NCBI RefSeq assembly: GCF_030286555.1
Contig: NZ_JASVWF010000005.1
Location: forward strand, 62,001-126,000
Length of the DNA: 64,000 nt
Direction: 5' to 3'
Source: Actinomycetospora termitidis
GTDB taxonomy: Bacteria; Actinomycetota; Actinomycetes; Mycobacteriales; Pseudonocardiaceae
Position numbers and translations under genes: made by a program
Shown here: piece by piece, positions 9,043 to 17,341 of the stretch
Layout: each line of letters begins with the position of its first letter
Numbering within the stretch: position 1 is the stretch's first letter
Notes under the pieces: generated by a model
Seen by the model: only the letters and a program-made list of their open reading frames with translations
What the model was told of the DNA's origin: nothing
Database searches by the model: none

Positions 9043-11496
9043 ATGGCGGTCGAGGTGGGCTTCGCGGTGGACGGGTGGTCGTTCGACGACCCCCTGCCCG
9101 CGGTGCCGCTCGGGGACCCGGCCGGGTCCGTGGGGCAGGACGCCGAGGCCGGGTTGGTGGCCTGGCACCGCCGGCTGATCCACGACGAGTGGCGGGTGCT
9201 GTGCTGGATCCACCACGTAGCCCGGGCTCGGGCCGACCGGGTGGAGCGGGCGCTGGACCCCGATCCGCGGGCGGTCGGGGTCCCGTTGGGGTGGTCGGTG
9301 TCGATGGCCGCCTCGCGGGTCGAGCTGGCCGAGGGTGCGCTGGTGCGGTTGCCGCGCCTCGGTGAGGCGATGCGTGAGGGGCGGGTGCAGGAGTCGAAGG
9401 TGGCCCGGTTCGTCTCCGGGCTGCGCGACGTCACCGACGAGCAGGCCTCGACGGTGGTGGACCGGCTCGTCGAGGCGGCCCCGCGGCTGGGGGTGTGGGA
9501 GCTCGAGCAGCGGATCGCCGAGGCCGTGAAGGACGTCGACCCGCTGGGGGCCGAGAACCGGCGCCGGGCGGCGGTGGCGCGGGCGCGGGTCACCACGCGG
9601 ATCGCGCCGTCGGGGGCGGCGGAGATCCACGGGTGGGACCTGGACCCGCAGATGGCGGTGCCGGCCTACGAGCGGCTCGCGGCGTTGGCCGAGGAGGTCT
9701 GGACCCGGCTGCGCGGCGCGGGCCAGGACGTGCCGGTCGGGCGGGTGCAGGCGCAGGTGATGCTGCGGTTGATGCACGGCTGCCCCGCCGGGGCCGACGA
9801 CCTGGCGATCGTCGAGTACGTCACCGCCGAGCTGACCCACCCATCTGCCCACGACACCGACGACGGCCCCGACCTCGACGACGGCCCGGACGACGACGGC
9901 CCGGACGACGACGGCCCGGCCGACGACGGCCCGGCCGACGACGGCCCGGCCGACGACGGCCCGGCCGACGATCCCGATCTTGACGACGGCGGCCCGGACG
10001 ACGACGGCCCGCAGGGCCCGGCCGACGGCCCTGGCGGCGAACCGCACGAGCCGGACGGCGGGCCGGTCGGCCCCGGTGGCCCCGGTGGCCTGGGCGACGG
10101 GCCGAGCAGCTCCGGCGATGACCGGCCCGAGCCGGATGTGCCCGATCTTGACGACCTCGCCCGCCCCTCCGATGACGGCAGCCCCTCCGACGGCCCTCGC
10201 AGTGCCAGCGAGCCCGGCGACGAACCGGATCTTGGCTCCAGTGGCTCCCCTGAAGGGGGTGGCCGCTCAGCTGCCCGCCCGGCAGGCGGACCCGGCGATG
10301 AATCCAGCGACGACGACCGCGTCGAGACAGGCGGCGCTGAGGCTCGCGGTGCGCAGGCCGCCGTTACCGACCGCGGCGCCACCAGTCCGAACGACACCGG
10401 TGTCCGGGGAGGGGCTGTGCGCGGGCGGGTCGACAACCCGCCCGGCGAGCAACTCGAACTCGACCCCGTCGAGGGCCCCGGTGACCCGCCGCGGTCGGGG
10501 TGGCGTCCCGGCGACCCACCACCGGCCCCACCGCCCCTGGACGAGCCGGACCCCAGGACCGACCCACCTCCGGGTGGGCGGTGGACCTCGCGTGGGCTGG
10601 TGTTCACGCCCTCGGTGCTGCGCACCACCCTGGGCACCGTGCTCGGTCTGTCCTGGGGCCACGGGCGCCTACCTCAGGGCGCCCTGACCGGCCTGGACGC
10701 CCACCACCTCGCGTGGACCCGCACCTGCGCCCAGTGGCGGGTGCTGCTCTACGACCCCGACGGTCGAATCGAACACGTCCTGCTCCTCCGCGCCCCGCAC
10801 ATGGCCCGAGCCGACCCCCGCTATCGCCGCCACATCGTCGAACTGACGGCGCACACCAGCGACCTCGACACCCTCGACCCGCACGACGAGCTGATCGGGG
10901 TGTACGCCGAGCTCGCCCGCCGCGCCCGCACCGCCCTGGCCGCCGCCCGCGCCCGCCCACCCGACCAGCACCCCGCGGCGACCCGCGCCGAAGCCGGCCA
11001 CCGGTTCCCCGGCGCCGAGCTGACCCGCTGGATCCACGCCCGCGACCGGACCTGCCGGTTCCCGATGTGCACCCGACCCGCCGTGGCCGCCCAGATCGAC
11101 CACACCTGGGATCACACCCTCGGTGGGCCGACCCAGGCCGACAACCTCGGCGCGCTGTGCCTCGGCGACCATCAGCGCAAACACGAACCGGCCACCGGCT
11201 GGACCGCGCACCAACCCCGAGCAGGACAGTTCGTGTGGACCTCTCCGACCGGCACCCACCACACCCTCGGCGCGCCGCGCTACCAGCCCCTGCCCCCCAT
11301 ACCGCGCCGCCCCTACGACCACGGCCTGACCGAGCCCTCGCACGCCCCTCGCCCCGACACACCATGGCGACCACGACGCGACAGACACGGCCGCATCACC
11401 GACGCCGCCCGCACCACCATCGCCGACATCGACCGCCGACGACGCGCCGAGCAAGGCCGGCCACCCAGCCCCTACGACGGCGACCCGCCCTTCTAG
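9043..11496 (+). CDS. DUF222/HNH endonuclease-like protein with acidic repeat linker
   Basis: An 817-residue protein of the actinobacterial DUF222-HNH group (13E12-repeat-like). The N-terminal about 270 residues are the helical DUF222 region (HDEWRVLCWIHHVARAR, ESKVARFVSGLRDV). A very long Asp/Gly/Pro-rich linker follows, starting with DDGPD/DDGPA pentapeptide repeats. The C terminus carries an HNH nuclease core from about residue 672: CRFPMC, then QIDHTWDH, then ADNLGALCLGDHQRKH, with paired zinc-binding Cys and catalytic His. The biological role of these proteins is unsettled; some lie in repeated genomic elements. At about 240 residues the linker is unusually long. Confidence 0.88.
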   Translation: MAVEVGFAVDGWSFDDPLPAVPLGDPAGSVGQDAEAGLVAWHRRLIHDEWRVLCWIHHVARARADRVERALDPDPRAVGVPLGWSVSMAASRVELAEGALVRLPRLGEAMREGRVQESKVARFVSGLRDVTDEQASTVVDRLVEAAPRLGVWELEQRIAEAVKDVDPLGAENRRRAAVARARVTTRIAPSGAAEIHGWDLDPQMAVPAYERLAALAEEVWTRLRGAGQDVPVGRVQAQVMLRLMHGCPAGADDLAIVEYVTAELTHPSAHDTDDGPDLDDGPDDDGPDDDGPADDGPADDGPADDGPADDPDLDDGGPDDDGPQGPADGPGGEPHEPDGGPVGPGGPGGLGDGPSSSGDDRPEPDVPDLDDLARPSDDGSPSDGPRSASEPGDEPDLGSSGSPEGGGRSAARPAGGPGDESSDDDRVETGGAEARGAQAAVTDRGATSPNDTGVRGGAVRGRVDNPPGEQLELDPVEGPGDPPRSGWRPGDPPPAPPPLDEPDPRTDPPPGGRWTSRGLVFTPSVLRTTLGTVLGLSWGHGRLPQGALTGLDAHHLAWTRTCAQWRVLLYDPDGRIEHVLLLRAPHMARADPRYRRHIVELTAHTSDLDTLDPHDELIGVYAELARRARTALAAARARPPDQHPAATRAEAGHRFPGAELTRWIHARDRTCRFPMCTRPAVAAQIDHTWDHTLGGPTQADNLGALCLGDHQRKHEPATGWTAHQPRAGQFVWTSPTGTHHTLGAPRYQPLPPIPRRPYDHGLTEPSHAPRPDTPWRPRRDRHGRITDAARTTIADIDRRRRAEQGRPPSPYDGDPPF
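9877..9966 (+). repeat. Six 15-bp tandem repeats inside the HNH gene
   Basis: Six in-frame 15-bp units (GACGACGGCCCGGMC) encode DDGPD twice and DDGPA four times. The near identity at DNA level suggests recent expansion by slippage or recombination and likely length variation between strains. Confidence 0.9.
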
Positions 11497-11578
11497 TCGC
11501 CGAGAACGCCATGGGGTGTCCGCGATGTGCGGAGACACCGGCCGCCTTCGACCGCCGCCGCCGTGTATCCGTAGAGCT

Positions 11579-12115
11579 GTGAACCGCGAGCAGCTCCCCG
11601 CGTGGGCCGTCGAACCGGTCCACCTCGTCGAGCACGACCCGACGTGGGCGGCGAAGGCCGCCCGGTACGCCGGCGAAGTGCGCGCCCTGTTCACTGACCG
11701 CCTGCTCGGCGAGGTCCTGCACGTCGGCTCGACGGCGGTCCCCGGCTTGCCCGCGAAGCCGATCGTCGATCTGCAGGCGCGGGCCGAGCATCCGGCGACG
11801 GCGGTGGCGGCCGTTGTCGGAGCAGCCGGAACGACCGGCTGGCGGTTCGTCCCCCGCGAGCTCGACGACCGGCCCTGGCGCTGGTTCTTCGTGCGGGTCG
11901 ACGACGAGGAGCAGACCCGCCTGGCCCACCTCCACCTGATGCCCCCGGGTGAGCCGCGGTGGGACCAGCAGATCCGCTTCCGCGACCGACTGCGCGCCGA
12001 GCCGGACCTCCGTGCCGAGTACGCCGCCCTGAAACGGCGCTCGGCCGAGGCCCACCACGACGACCGCGAGGCCTACACCGCGTCCAAGCAGGCCTTCATC
12101 CGGCGCGCGACATGA
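11579..12115 (+). CDS. GrpB/UPF0157 family protein (nucleotidyltransferase fold)
   Basis: A 178-residue GrpB-family protein. The EHDPTWAAKAARYAGEVRAL opening, the HVGSTAVPGLPAKPIVDLQ motif (a GS...D.x.D nucleotidyltransferase-like core) and the LHLMPPG block are all typical. The biochemical function of the family is unclear; some members act as nucleotidyltransferases. GTG 11579 gives the usual family length; upstream in-frame ATGs add a non-conserved leader. A hairpin terminator shared with the convergent cbtA gene lies just downstream. Confidence 0.85.
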   Translation: MNREQLPAWAVEPVHLVEHDPTWAAKAARYAGEVRALFTDRLLGEVLHVGSTAVPGLPAKPIVDLQARAEHPATAVAAVVGAAGTTGWRFVPRELDDRPWRWFFVRVDDEEQTRLAHLHLMPPGEPRWDQQIRFRDRLRAEPDLRAEYAALKRRSAEAHHDDREAYTASKQAFIRRAT

Positions 12116-12127
12116 CCCGGACAGCAC

Positions 12128-12161
12128 GACGGCGGGCGCGACCGGAGTCGCACCCGCCGTC
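12128..12161. terminator. Bidirectional hairpin terminator
   Basis: A 15-bp stem with one mismatch (12128-12142 against 12147-12161) and a CGGA loop lies between the convergent grpB-like and cbtA genes. No U-tract follows, as is common for actinobacterial terminators. Confidence 0.7.
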
Positions 12162-12173
12162 GGGAACAGCAGA

Positions 12174-13022
12174 TCAGGCCTGGACGCTCTCCCGCGTCTC
12201 GACCGAGGCAGAACCGGTCGCCCGCTCGGCCAGGGCACCGAAGACGAGCCCCAGCAGGCCCCACACGATCGCCTGCGCGGTGATCGCGTAGACCCGGAAC
12301 GAGTAGAGGAGGTCCGGGTCGAATCCGGGGAAGACGATCGTCCCCGCCGGGTCCCGCAGCGGCTGCGGGGTCTCCGAGTCGGCGGGCCCGTAGGTCGCGA
12401 CGTTGGCGGCGAGTTCACCCAACGACGGCAGCACCGCCATGAGGATCCCGGACAGCACGATGTACGCCACGCCGCCCACGAGGACCGCGTTCCACAGCCC
12501 GAGGCGCTCCCGGAGGGCCCGGACGACGAACACCGCCGCGACGAGGAACACGATCGATCCGACGACCATCACCAGGAAGAGCCCCGACCGGTCGCCGATC
12601 GTCTCGTCGTGGCCGACGGCCGGCGGGTTCGCGGGGTACTTCACGAACGGCGTCGCGTAGAACGTCAGGAATCCGGCGCCGGCCACGAGCAGCGCCAGTA
12701 CTCGCGGGCGCACCGACACCTTGCCCTGCAGCAGGGTGTAGACGACTGCGAACAACAGGCCCAGGGCGACGCCGGCCACGATCATCCCGACGCCGATGCC
12801 CCACACGCCCTGGACGGTCCGACTGAAGATCTCCGGACCCTCCTCGGGCGGCGCGATCCCCGCGGCCGCGTCGAGAGCGGCCTCGGCCTCGCCGCGCTCG
12901 CCCTCGTAGTCGATGGCCGCCTGGATCAGCGGCTCCGCGAACACGAGGGCGAACAGCCAGGCGACGACGCCCCCGACCGCGCCCGCGAGCGCGGCCCGGG
13001 GGACGACCGCCTTCGCGTGCAT
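12174..13022 (-). CDS. cbtA: Cobalt transporter subunit CbtA
   Basis: A 282-residue integral membrane protein with about six to seven helices matching CbtA (COG5446). Seen are the AGAVGGVVAWLFALVFAEPLI first helix, the acidic loop that follows, FYATPFVKYPANPPAVGHDETI with conserved His/Asp, and a final FGALAERA. CbtA with CbtB is proposed as a cobalt uptake system, named from its association with B12 regulation. The ATG at 13022 overlaps the cbtB stop (TGATG), indicating translational coupling. Confidence 0.9.
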   Translation of the reverse strand: MHAKAVVPRAALAGAVGGVVAWLFALVFAEPLIQAAIDYEGERGEAEAALDAAAGIAPPEEGPEIFSRTVQGVWGIGVGMIVAGVALGLLFAVVYTLLQGKVSVRPRVLALLVAGAGFLTFYATPFVKYPANPPAVGHDETIGDRSGLFLVMVVGSIVFLVAAVFVVRALRERLGLWNAVLVGGVAYIVLSGILMAVLPSLGELAANVATYGPADSETPQPLRDPAGTIVFPGFDPDLLYSFRVYAITAQAIVWGLLGLVFGALAERATGSASVETRESVQA

Positions 13023-13237
13023 CAGTGGCACGGGAAGCCCAGGAAGTGCCGGGCGTCGTGCACGAACTCGTGGACCACCGTCGTGTTGCCGAAGAGCGAG
13101 GTGGCGGCGCCCTCGTCGAACCCGATGAAGTAGAAGAGCAGCAGGCCGACCACGAGCGAGCCGATCAGGTAGGGCATGTCGCCGACCGCGGTGGTCGCGG
13201 TGGCCCGCGCGCGTGCGGTGGCGCCGGCAGTGGTCAC
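13022..13237 (-). CDS. cbtB: Cobalt transporter subunit CbtB
   Basis: A 71-residue, single-helix protein (YLIGSLVVGLLLFYFIGFD) ending in the histidine-rich HEFVHDARHFLGFPCH tail. This tail is the signature of CbtB and is thought to bind cobalt outside the membrane. The GTG at 13237 is preferred because GAGGAG sits 6 nt upstream; in-frame codons further upstream extend into the promoter. It is the first gene of the cbtBA operon. Confidence 0.9.
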   Translation of the reverse strand: MTTAGATARARATATTAVGDMPYLIGSLVVGLLLFYFIGFDEGAATSLFGNTTVVHEFVHDARHFLGFPCH

Positions 13238-13272
13238 GGAGGTCTCCTCGGGGGTCGGGAAGCAGTACCGCG

Positions 13273-13301
13273 ACGCTAGGTCCACTGATTCACACGGTCA
13301 A
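13273..13301 (-). promoter_or_regulatory. Sigma70-type promoter for cbtBA
   Basis: On the minus strand TTGACC (13301-13296) and TAGCGT (13278-13273) are separated by exactly 17 nt, about 35 nt before the cbtB start. The space between cbtB and the next gene (95 nt) is too short for a cobalamin riboswitch, which often controls cbtAB elsewhere. Confidence 0.6.
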
Positions 13302-13332
13302 TACCTCAGTAACCGATGAACTATCGGGAGAC

Positions 13333-14379
13333 TCACGCCGGCGACAGGCGCCAGTCCCCCGCCGCCTCGTCCCACTCCATCCGCACCACGCCACGCGCCC
13401 GTGCCGCCTTCGCGAACGACAGGAACGACGCGAATCCGTAGGTCTTCTCGCTGAACCCCGGCCGCCGCTTGCGCACCTGGTCCTTCAGCCCCGACAGCGG
13501 CACCCCACCGCCCCGGGCCAGCTCCCCGACGACGTCGGCCAGCAGCCGGAACGCGTCGTCCTCGGCGGGTTCGTCCACCGGGAAGCTCACCTCGGGGTCA
13601 CCGTGCGCCGAGCCCTCCCCCAACGCGACGATCCGGCGGTCGGCCAGGTGCCGCAGGAGCTCCCCGAACCCGCGGAACCCGTGCTCGGCCTCGTCGAAGG
13701 TGGGGTCCTGCCGCAGGATCGCGCGCTTGAGCCGCGACGCGAGCACCGGCCCGTCGCCACGGCGCGCGAGCCCGGACAGGGTCCGCGTGACGAGCCGGTC
13801 CACGGCCTCGTCGTCCGGGGTGCCGTCGGTCTCCGCCGGCTCCGCGGTCTTCCCGACGGCGGGTGCGGGCTCCTCCGCCGCCGTCGGCGCGGCCTCGACG
13901 AGACGGTCGTAGTAGAGGAACTCGTCGCACGCGGGCGGGAGCAGACGCGAGGTCGACGACGCCACCCCGATGCCGATGACCCGCTTGTCGAGCTCGCGGA
14001 GCTTGTGCACGAGCGGGGTGAAGTCGGAGTCACCGGTGCCGATGGCGAACGTCGTCACCCAGGAGCGCTCGTAGGCGATCTCGATCGCGTCCACGGCCAT
14101 CTTGATGTCCGCGGAGTTCTTGCGGGAGCCGCCGAGTCGCTGCGGGATGTCGATCAGCTCCACCTGGGCGCGCGCGAGGAGCCGACGGTCGTCGTCGAAC
14201 GAGGACCAGTCGGCGTACGCGCGCCGGGCCACGACGCGCCCGCGCACCGCGAGCGCGTCGGCGACGGGGCCGAGGTCGAACGGCGAGACCCCCAGCCCCT
14301 CCCTGGCCCCGATCGCGAGGTTCTCGTAGTCCAGGAGCAGGGCGATGCGCTCGTCGCGCTCGTCAGGGCTGGCGGTCAT
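13333..14379 (-). CDS. NYN-domain ribonuclease-like protein with two OST-HTH/LOTUS domains
   Basis: A 348-residue protein. Residues about 10-160 form a NYN (PIN-like) domain with acidic residues expected to hold catalytic metal: LLLDYENL, the SADIKMAVDA segment and GTGDSDFTPLV. After an Ala/Glu-rich linker, two OST-HTH/LOTUS modules are visible: VLASRLKRAILRQDPTFDEA through FRGFGELL, and LSGLKDQVRKRRPGFSEK through FASFLSFAK. LOTUS domains bind RNA, including G-quadruplexes. This arrangement is known in bacteria, but its RNA targets are not. It probably acts in RNA turnover or processing (inference). Confidence 0.9.
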   Translation of the reverse strand: MTASPDERDERIALLLDYENLAIGAREGLGVSPFDLGPVADALAVRGRVVARRAYADWSSFDDDRRLLARAQVELIDIPQRLGGSRKNSADIKMAVDAIEIAYERSWVTTFAIGTGDSDFTPLVHKLRELDKRVIGIGVASSTSRLLPPACDEFLYYDRLVEAAPTAAEEPAPAVGKTAEPAETDGTPDDEAVDRLVTRTLSGLARRGDGPVLASRLKRAILRQDPTFDEAEHGFRGFGELLRHLADRRIVALGEGSAHGDPEVSFPVDEPAEDDAFRLLADVVGELARGGGVPLSGLKDQVRKRRPGFSEKTYGFASFLSFAKAARARGVVRMEWDEAAGDWRLSPA

Positions 14380-14392
14380 GGGGCACAGGGTG

Positions 14393-14914
14393 TCAGGGAA
14401 CGATCTGCACCTGGTCGTAGACGTTCAGGGTGTCGAAGAACTTCTCCGACGCGTCGTGCGAGAGGTGCACGCAGCCCGCCGAGTCACGCTGCAGGCTCCC
14501 TTCGTGGAACGCGTCGCCCGGCGCGAAGAACACCGAGTTGTTCATCGGGGCGCCGTCGTACTCGTCGCTCGTGTGGTCCTTGTCCTTCCACATCACCGAG
14601 AAGGTGCCGGTCGGGGTCTCGTAGCCCTTGCCCCCGGTGGTGATCGGGACGGGCCCGTAGAGGACCTTGCCGTGGCCGTCGGTCAGCCAGGCCTTCTTCG
14701 CCGAGATGTCGACGCACGCCTTGGCGGTCGGGGCGCACGGGGTGGCGCTGTCGTTCGACGAGGCCGGCGCCGGGGCCGCCGCCGGGGCCGCGACGGCCGG
14801 CGCGCCCATGGCCAGCAGGCTCGCGCCCACGGCCCCGATCGATCCGACGCCCACCCGCAGTCGCGCGCCCGACCCACCTGTGAGGGAGGACGCGGCCCGG
14901 TGGTGACGACCCAT
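14393..14914 (-). CDS. Secreted L,D-transpeptidase (YkuD domain)
   Basis: A 173-residue secreted protein. An N-terminal signal peptide (hydrophobic run SIGAVGASLLAMGAPAVAA) precedes a compact YkuD catalytic domain. The domain has ITTGGKGYETPTGTFSV, PGDAFHEGS (conserved His) and the active-site cysteine at residue 148 in GCVHLS. Such enzymes form 3-3 cross-links in peptidoglycan, typical of Actinobacteria. ATG 14914 has GAAGGA about 10 nt upstream. It has no Ig-like domains, unlike the second transpeptidase in this window at 38071. Confidence 0.9.
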   Translation of the reverse strand: MGRHHRAASSLTGGSGARLRVGVGSIGAVGASLLAMGAPAVAAPAAAPAPASSNDSATPCAPTAKACVDISAKKAWLTDGHGKVLYGPVPITTGGKGYETPTGTFSVMWKDKDHTSDEYDGAPMNNSVFFAPGDAFHEGSLQRDSAGCVHLSHDASEKFFDTLNVYDQVQIVP

Positions 14915-15228
14915 GGTGTGGTTCCTTCGCGGTCGGTGATGCGGAGTGCTCGGCCCCTCCAACGCTCACGGAGCGAGTTCGTTGCGGCCGGGCGCCGAGG
15001 AGTGTGCACCGCGAGATCCCGCGATGATCAGCGGGGAACACCCTGCTGAGCAGGGCATCTGCCGAACTCCGGGCATCAACCGGACGTTCCGCCCGGGATG
15101 GTCGAAGCGGACGCTGCGTGATCGACCGGACGACACGCCGACGGATTCTGTGAGAACCCGGTGGATCGCGGAGGCAACCTGGTCCGGTTACCGCCGTGTG
15201 GGTGTGACGGAGCCGTCAGCCGGCGATC
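14915..15228. other. Intergenic region without a recognisable gene
   Basis: About 314 nt upstream of the L,D-transpeptidase. It contains a 6-bp hairpin (CCCTGC at 15041-15046, GCAGGG at 15050-15055) and probably the transpeptidase promoter. I looked for the GGGGGACCCA signature of the c-di-AMP riboswitch on both strands and did not find it. Confidence 0.4.
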
Positions 15229-15492
15229 TCAGGCGACGACGCGTAGATCCACCCCGACGCTCGCCGCACTCTCGCGGGCGCACTCGACCACCCGGGCCTG
15301 CGGCGCGGGCAGCGGCTCGGCGTCGACGTGCAGCTCGAGGTCGAGGCCCGCACCCGCGGCGCGTTCGAGCGCGCTGTGCAGCCGGCAGCTCAGGGTCGCC
15401 GGGTCGGGCAGCTCGCCGCGCCCGTCGACCGGGAGACCGGGGCGCCGGGGAGCACACGTCGGGTCGAGTCCGGGGATCGCCTCGAGGGTCAT
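15229..15492 (-). CDS. Small hypothetical protein (87 aa)
   Basis: I do not recognise this protein. It starts at an ATG with a strong GAGGAGG six bases upstream and runs 87 residues without membrane segments. The C-terminal half (ARVVECARESAASVGVDLRVVA) alternates hydrophobic and charged residues like an alpha/beta fold. It could be a small regulatory protein, but no motif proves that. It is divergent from the acyl-CoA ligase gene, 190 nt away. The ribosome-binding site is the main reason for calling it real. Confidence 0.5.
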   Translation of the reverse strand: MTLEAIPGLDPTCAPRRPGLPVDGRGELPDPATLSCRLHSALERAAGAGLDLELHVDAEPLPAPQARVVECARESAASVGVDLRVVA

Positions 15493-15669
15493 GACGGCCT
15501 CCTCACCGGACCGGCGACGGGGAACGCCGGGCCGCGGCCCCGGGACGGCGCCCCCGGGCCATGTGCCGAGGTACCCGATCGTGCCCCGGCTCACTCCTGG
15601 CCGAACATCTCGACTCCGGGCAACCCGGGCACTCCGCCCACGACGGCCGCGCGGTCGCGCGATCGGGAG

Positions 15670-15675
15670 CAGACT
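15670..15675 (+). promoter_or_regulatory. Leaderless -10 element CAGACT
   Basis: CAGACT lies 7 nt before the GTG at 15683 and marks that codon as the start of the acyl-CoA ligase gene, well inside a much longer open frame. Confidence 0.45.
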
Positions 15676-15682
15676 GGCCCTC

Positions 15683-17341
15683 GTGTCGATCGACGAGGCC
15701 GCACCGTCGCGGACGGACGTGATCGCGGAGCTGACCGGCCCGGGCGGGGCGTTCGAGCTCGCCGAGACGCAGGTCCGCGGTGTCCCGCTCCGCGTGCACG
15801 TGACCGGACCGCGGACGCTGCGCGAGGCGCACGAGGGCCTCGAGGTCCCCGACGACCGGCTCTTCACCCTCTACGACGGCGAGCGGGTCACCTTCGGCGA
15901 GCACCGGGCGCGGGTGGCCACCATCGCCCGGCGCCTCGCCGCGCACGGCCTCCGCCCCGGGGACCGCGTCGCCGTCTGCCTGCGGAACTACCCGGAGTGG
16001 CCCGCGGTGTGCTGGGCCGCGTGGGTGTCGGGGCTGGTCGTGGTGCCGCTCAACGCGTGGTGGCAGGCGAGCGAGCTCGCGCACGCCGTCGCCGACGCCA
16101 CGCCGGGCCTCGTCGTCGCGGACGGCGAGCGGTCCGCGGTGCTCCGCGAGGTGACCCCCGACGACGTCCCCGTCATCACGGTGCGGGGGGACGCCTCGCC
16201 GTCGTTCGCGGAGTTCGTCGGCGAGGTCGAGGCGCACCCCCTGCCCGAGCACCGACCGGACCCCGACGACGACGCCTTCATCCTCTACACCTCGGGGACC
16301 ACCGGACGCCCGAAGGGTGCGGTCGGCACCCACCGCAACCTGGTCACCGACATCGCCAACCGCCGGCTGCTCGCCGTCCTCGGGCAGCGGCTCTCCGGTG
16401 TGGTCCCCCCGGAGCGTCCCGGCACCCTGCTCGCGTTCCCGATGTTCCACGTCGCCGGTCTGTGCGCGATGGTCAACGCGACCGTCGCGGGTTCGGTCCT
16501 CGCCACGCTCTACCGGTGGGACGCCCGGGAGGCCCTGCGCGTGATCGCGGACGAGGGCCTCACCACGGTGGCCGGGGTGCCGACGATCGCGAGCGACCTG
16601 CTGCGCGTCGCCGAGGTCGACGGTGCCCGGCCGGCGCTGGCGTCGCTCGTCGGGATCGGCATGGGCGGGGCGCCGATCCCTCCCGAGCTCGTCCGCCGCG
16701 CCGCACCGGTCGCCGCGCCCAGCAACGGCTACGGCCTCACCGAGACCACGTCGGGCATCGCCTTCAACAACGGCGAGGCCTACGTGGCGGCCCCCGACGC
16801 CGTCGGGCGCGCGGTCCCCAGCGCGGACGTCCGGGTCGTGGACCCGGCGTCGGGAACGGATCTTCCCGACGGCGAGGTGGGTGAGCTCTGGTTCCGCGGG
16901 CCCAACGTGGTCCGCAGCTACTGGAACGCCCCGGAGGCGACGGCCGCGGCGTTCGTCGACGGCTGGTTCCGCACCGGCGACCTGGGGCGGGTCGACGACG
17001 GGGTCATCCGGGTCGTCGACCGACTCAAGGACGTCGTCATCCGCGGCGGCGAGAACGTCTACTGCGCCGCGGTGGAGGCCGAACTGCTCGAGGTGGACGG
17101 GGTCCTCGACGCCGCGGTCGTCGGGATCCCGCACCCGTCCTACGGGGAGGAGGTCGCGGCGGTCGTCGTGCACGCGCCGGGCCACGTCCCCGACGAGGAG
17201 GCCCTGCGCGCGCGGGTCGCCTCGCGCATCGCGGCCTTCGCCGCCCCGACGACCGTCCGGACGACGACGGAACCGCTGCCCCGCAACGCCGTCGGGAAGG
17301 TCCTCAAGCGCGACCTGCGAGAGACGATCACCAGGGCGTGA
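15683..17341 (+). CDS. AMP-forming acyl-CoA ligase
   Basis: A 552-residue member of the ANL adenylate-forming superfamily. It would activate a carboxylic acid with ATP and join it to CoA. Motifs are the P-loop-like FILYTSGTTGRPKGAVGTH, NGYGLTETTSG, the WFRTGDLG hinge region with Asp, and VVDRLKDVVIRGGENVY. C-terminal PRNAVGKVLKRDL holds the catalytic lysine. Medium or long-chain fatty acids or aromatic acids are possible substrates. The start is set by the CAGACT hexamer 7 nt upstream. It overlaps the convergent SDR gene by 14 nt. Confidence 0.9.
   Translation: MSIDEAAPSRTDVIAELTGPGGAFELAETQVRGVPLRVHVTGPRTLREAHEGLEVPDDRLFTLYDGERVTFGEHRARVATIARRLAAHGLRPGDRVAVCLRNYPEWPAVCWAAWVSGLVVVPLNAWWQASELAHAVADATPGLVVADGERSAVLREVTPDDVPVITVRGDASPSFAEFVGEVEAHPLPEHRPDPDDDAFILYTSGTTGRPKGAVGTHRNLVTDIANRRLLAVLGQRLSGVVPPERPGTLLAFPMFHVAGLCAMVNATVAGSVLATLYRWDAREALRVIADEGLTTVAGVPTIASDLLRVAEVDGARPALASLVGIGMGGAPIPPELVRRAAPVAAPSNGYGLTETTSGIAFNNGEAYVAAPDAVGRAVPSADVRVVDPASGTDLPDGEVGELWFRGPNVVRSYWNAPEATAAAFVDGWFRTGDLGRVDDGVIRVVDRLKDVVIRGGENVYCAAVEAELLEVDGVLDAAVVGIPHPSYGEEVAAVVVHAPGHVPDEEALRARVASRIAAFAAPTTVRTTTEPLPRNAVGKVLKRDLRETITRA

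Noticed and set aside
9877..9966. Intergenic tandem repeat or origin iterons
   Set aside because: The 15-bp units are in frame within a clear coding sequence and encode a pentapeptide repeat.
13238..13332. Cobalamin riboswitch upstream of cbtB
   Set aside because: The available 95 nt are too short and lack the B12-box; an ordinary promoter is present.
14915..15228. c-di-AMP riboswitch upstream of the L,D-transpeptidase
   Set aside because: The region is of suitable size, but the conserved GGGGGACCCA-type core was not found on either strand.
16851..16870. GTCGGGAA/TTCCCGAC palindrome as operator
   Set aside because: It lies inside the acyl-CoA ligase coding region and is better explained as two copies of the over-represented octamer.
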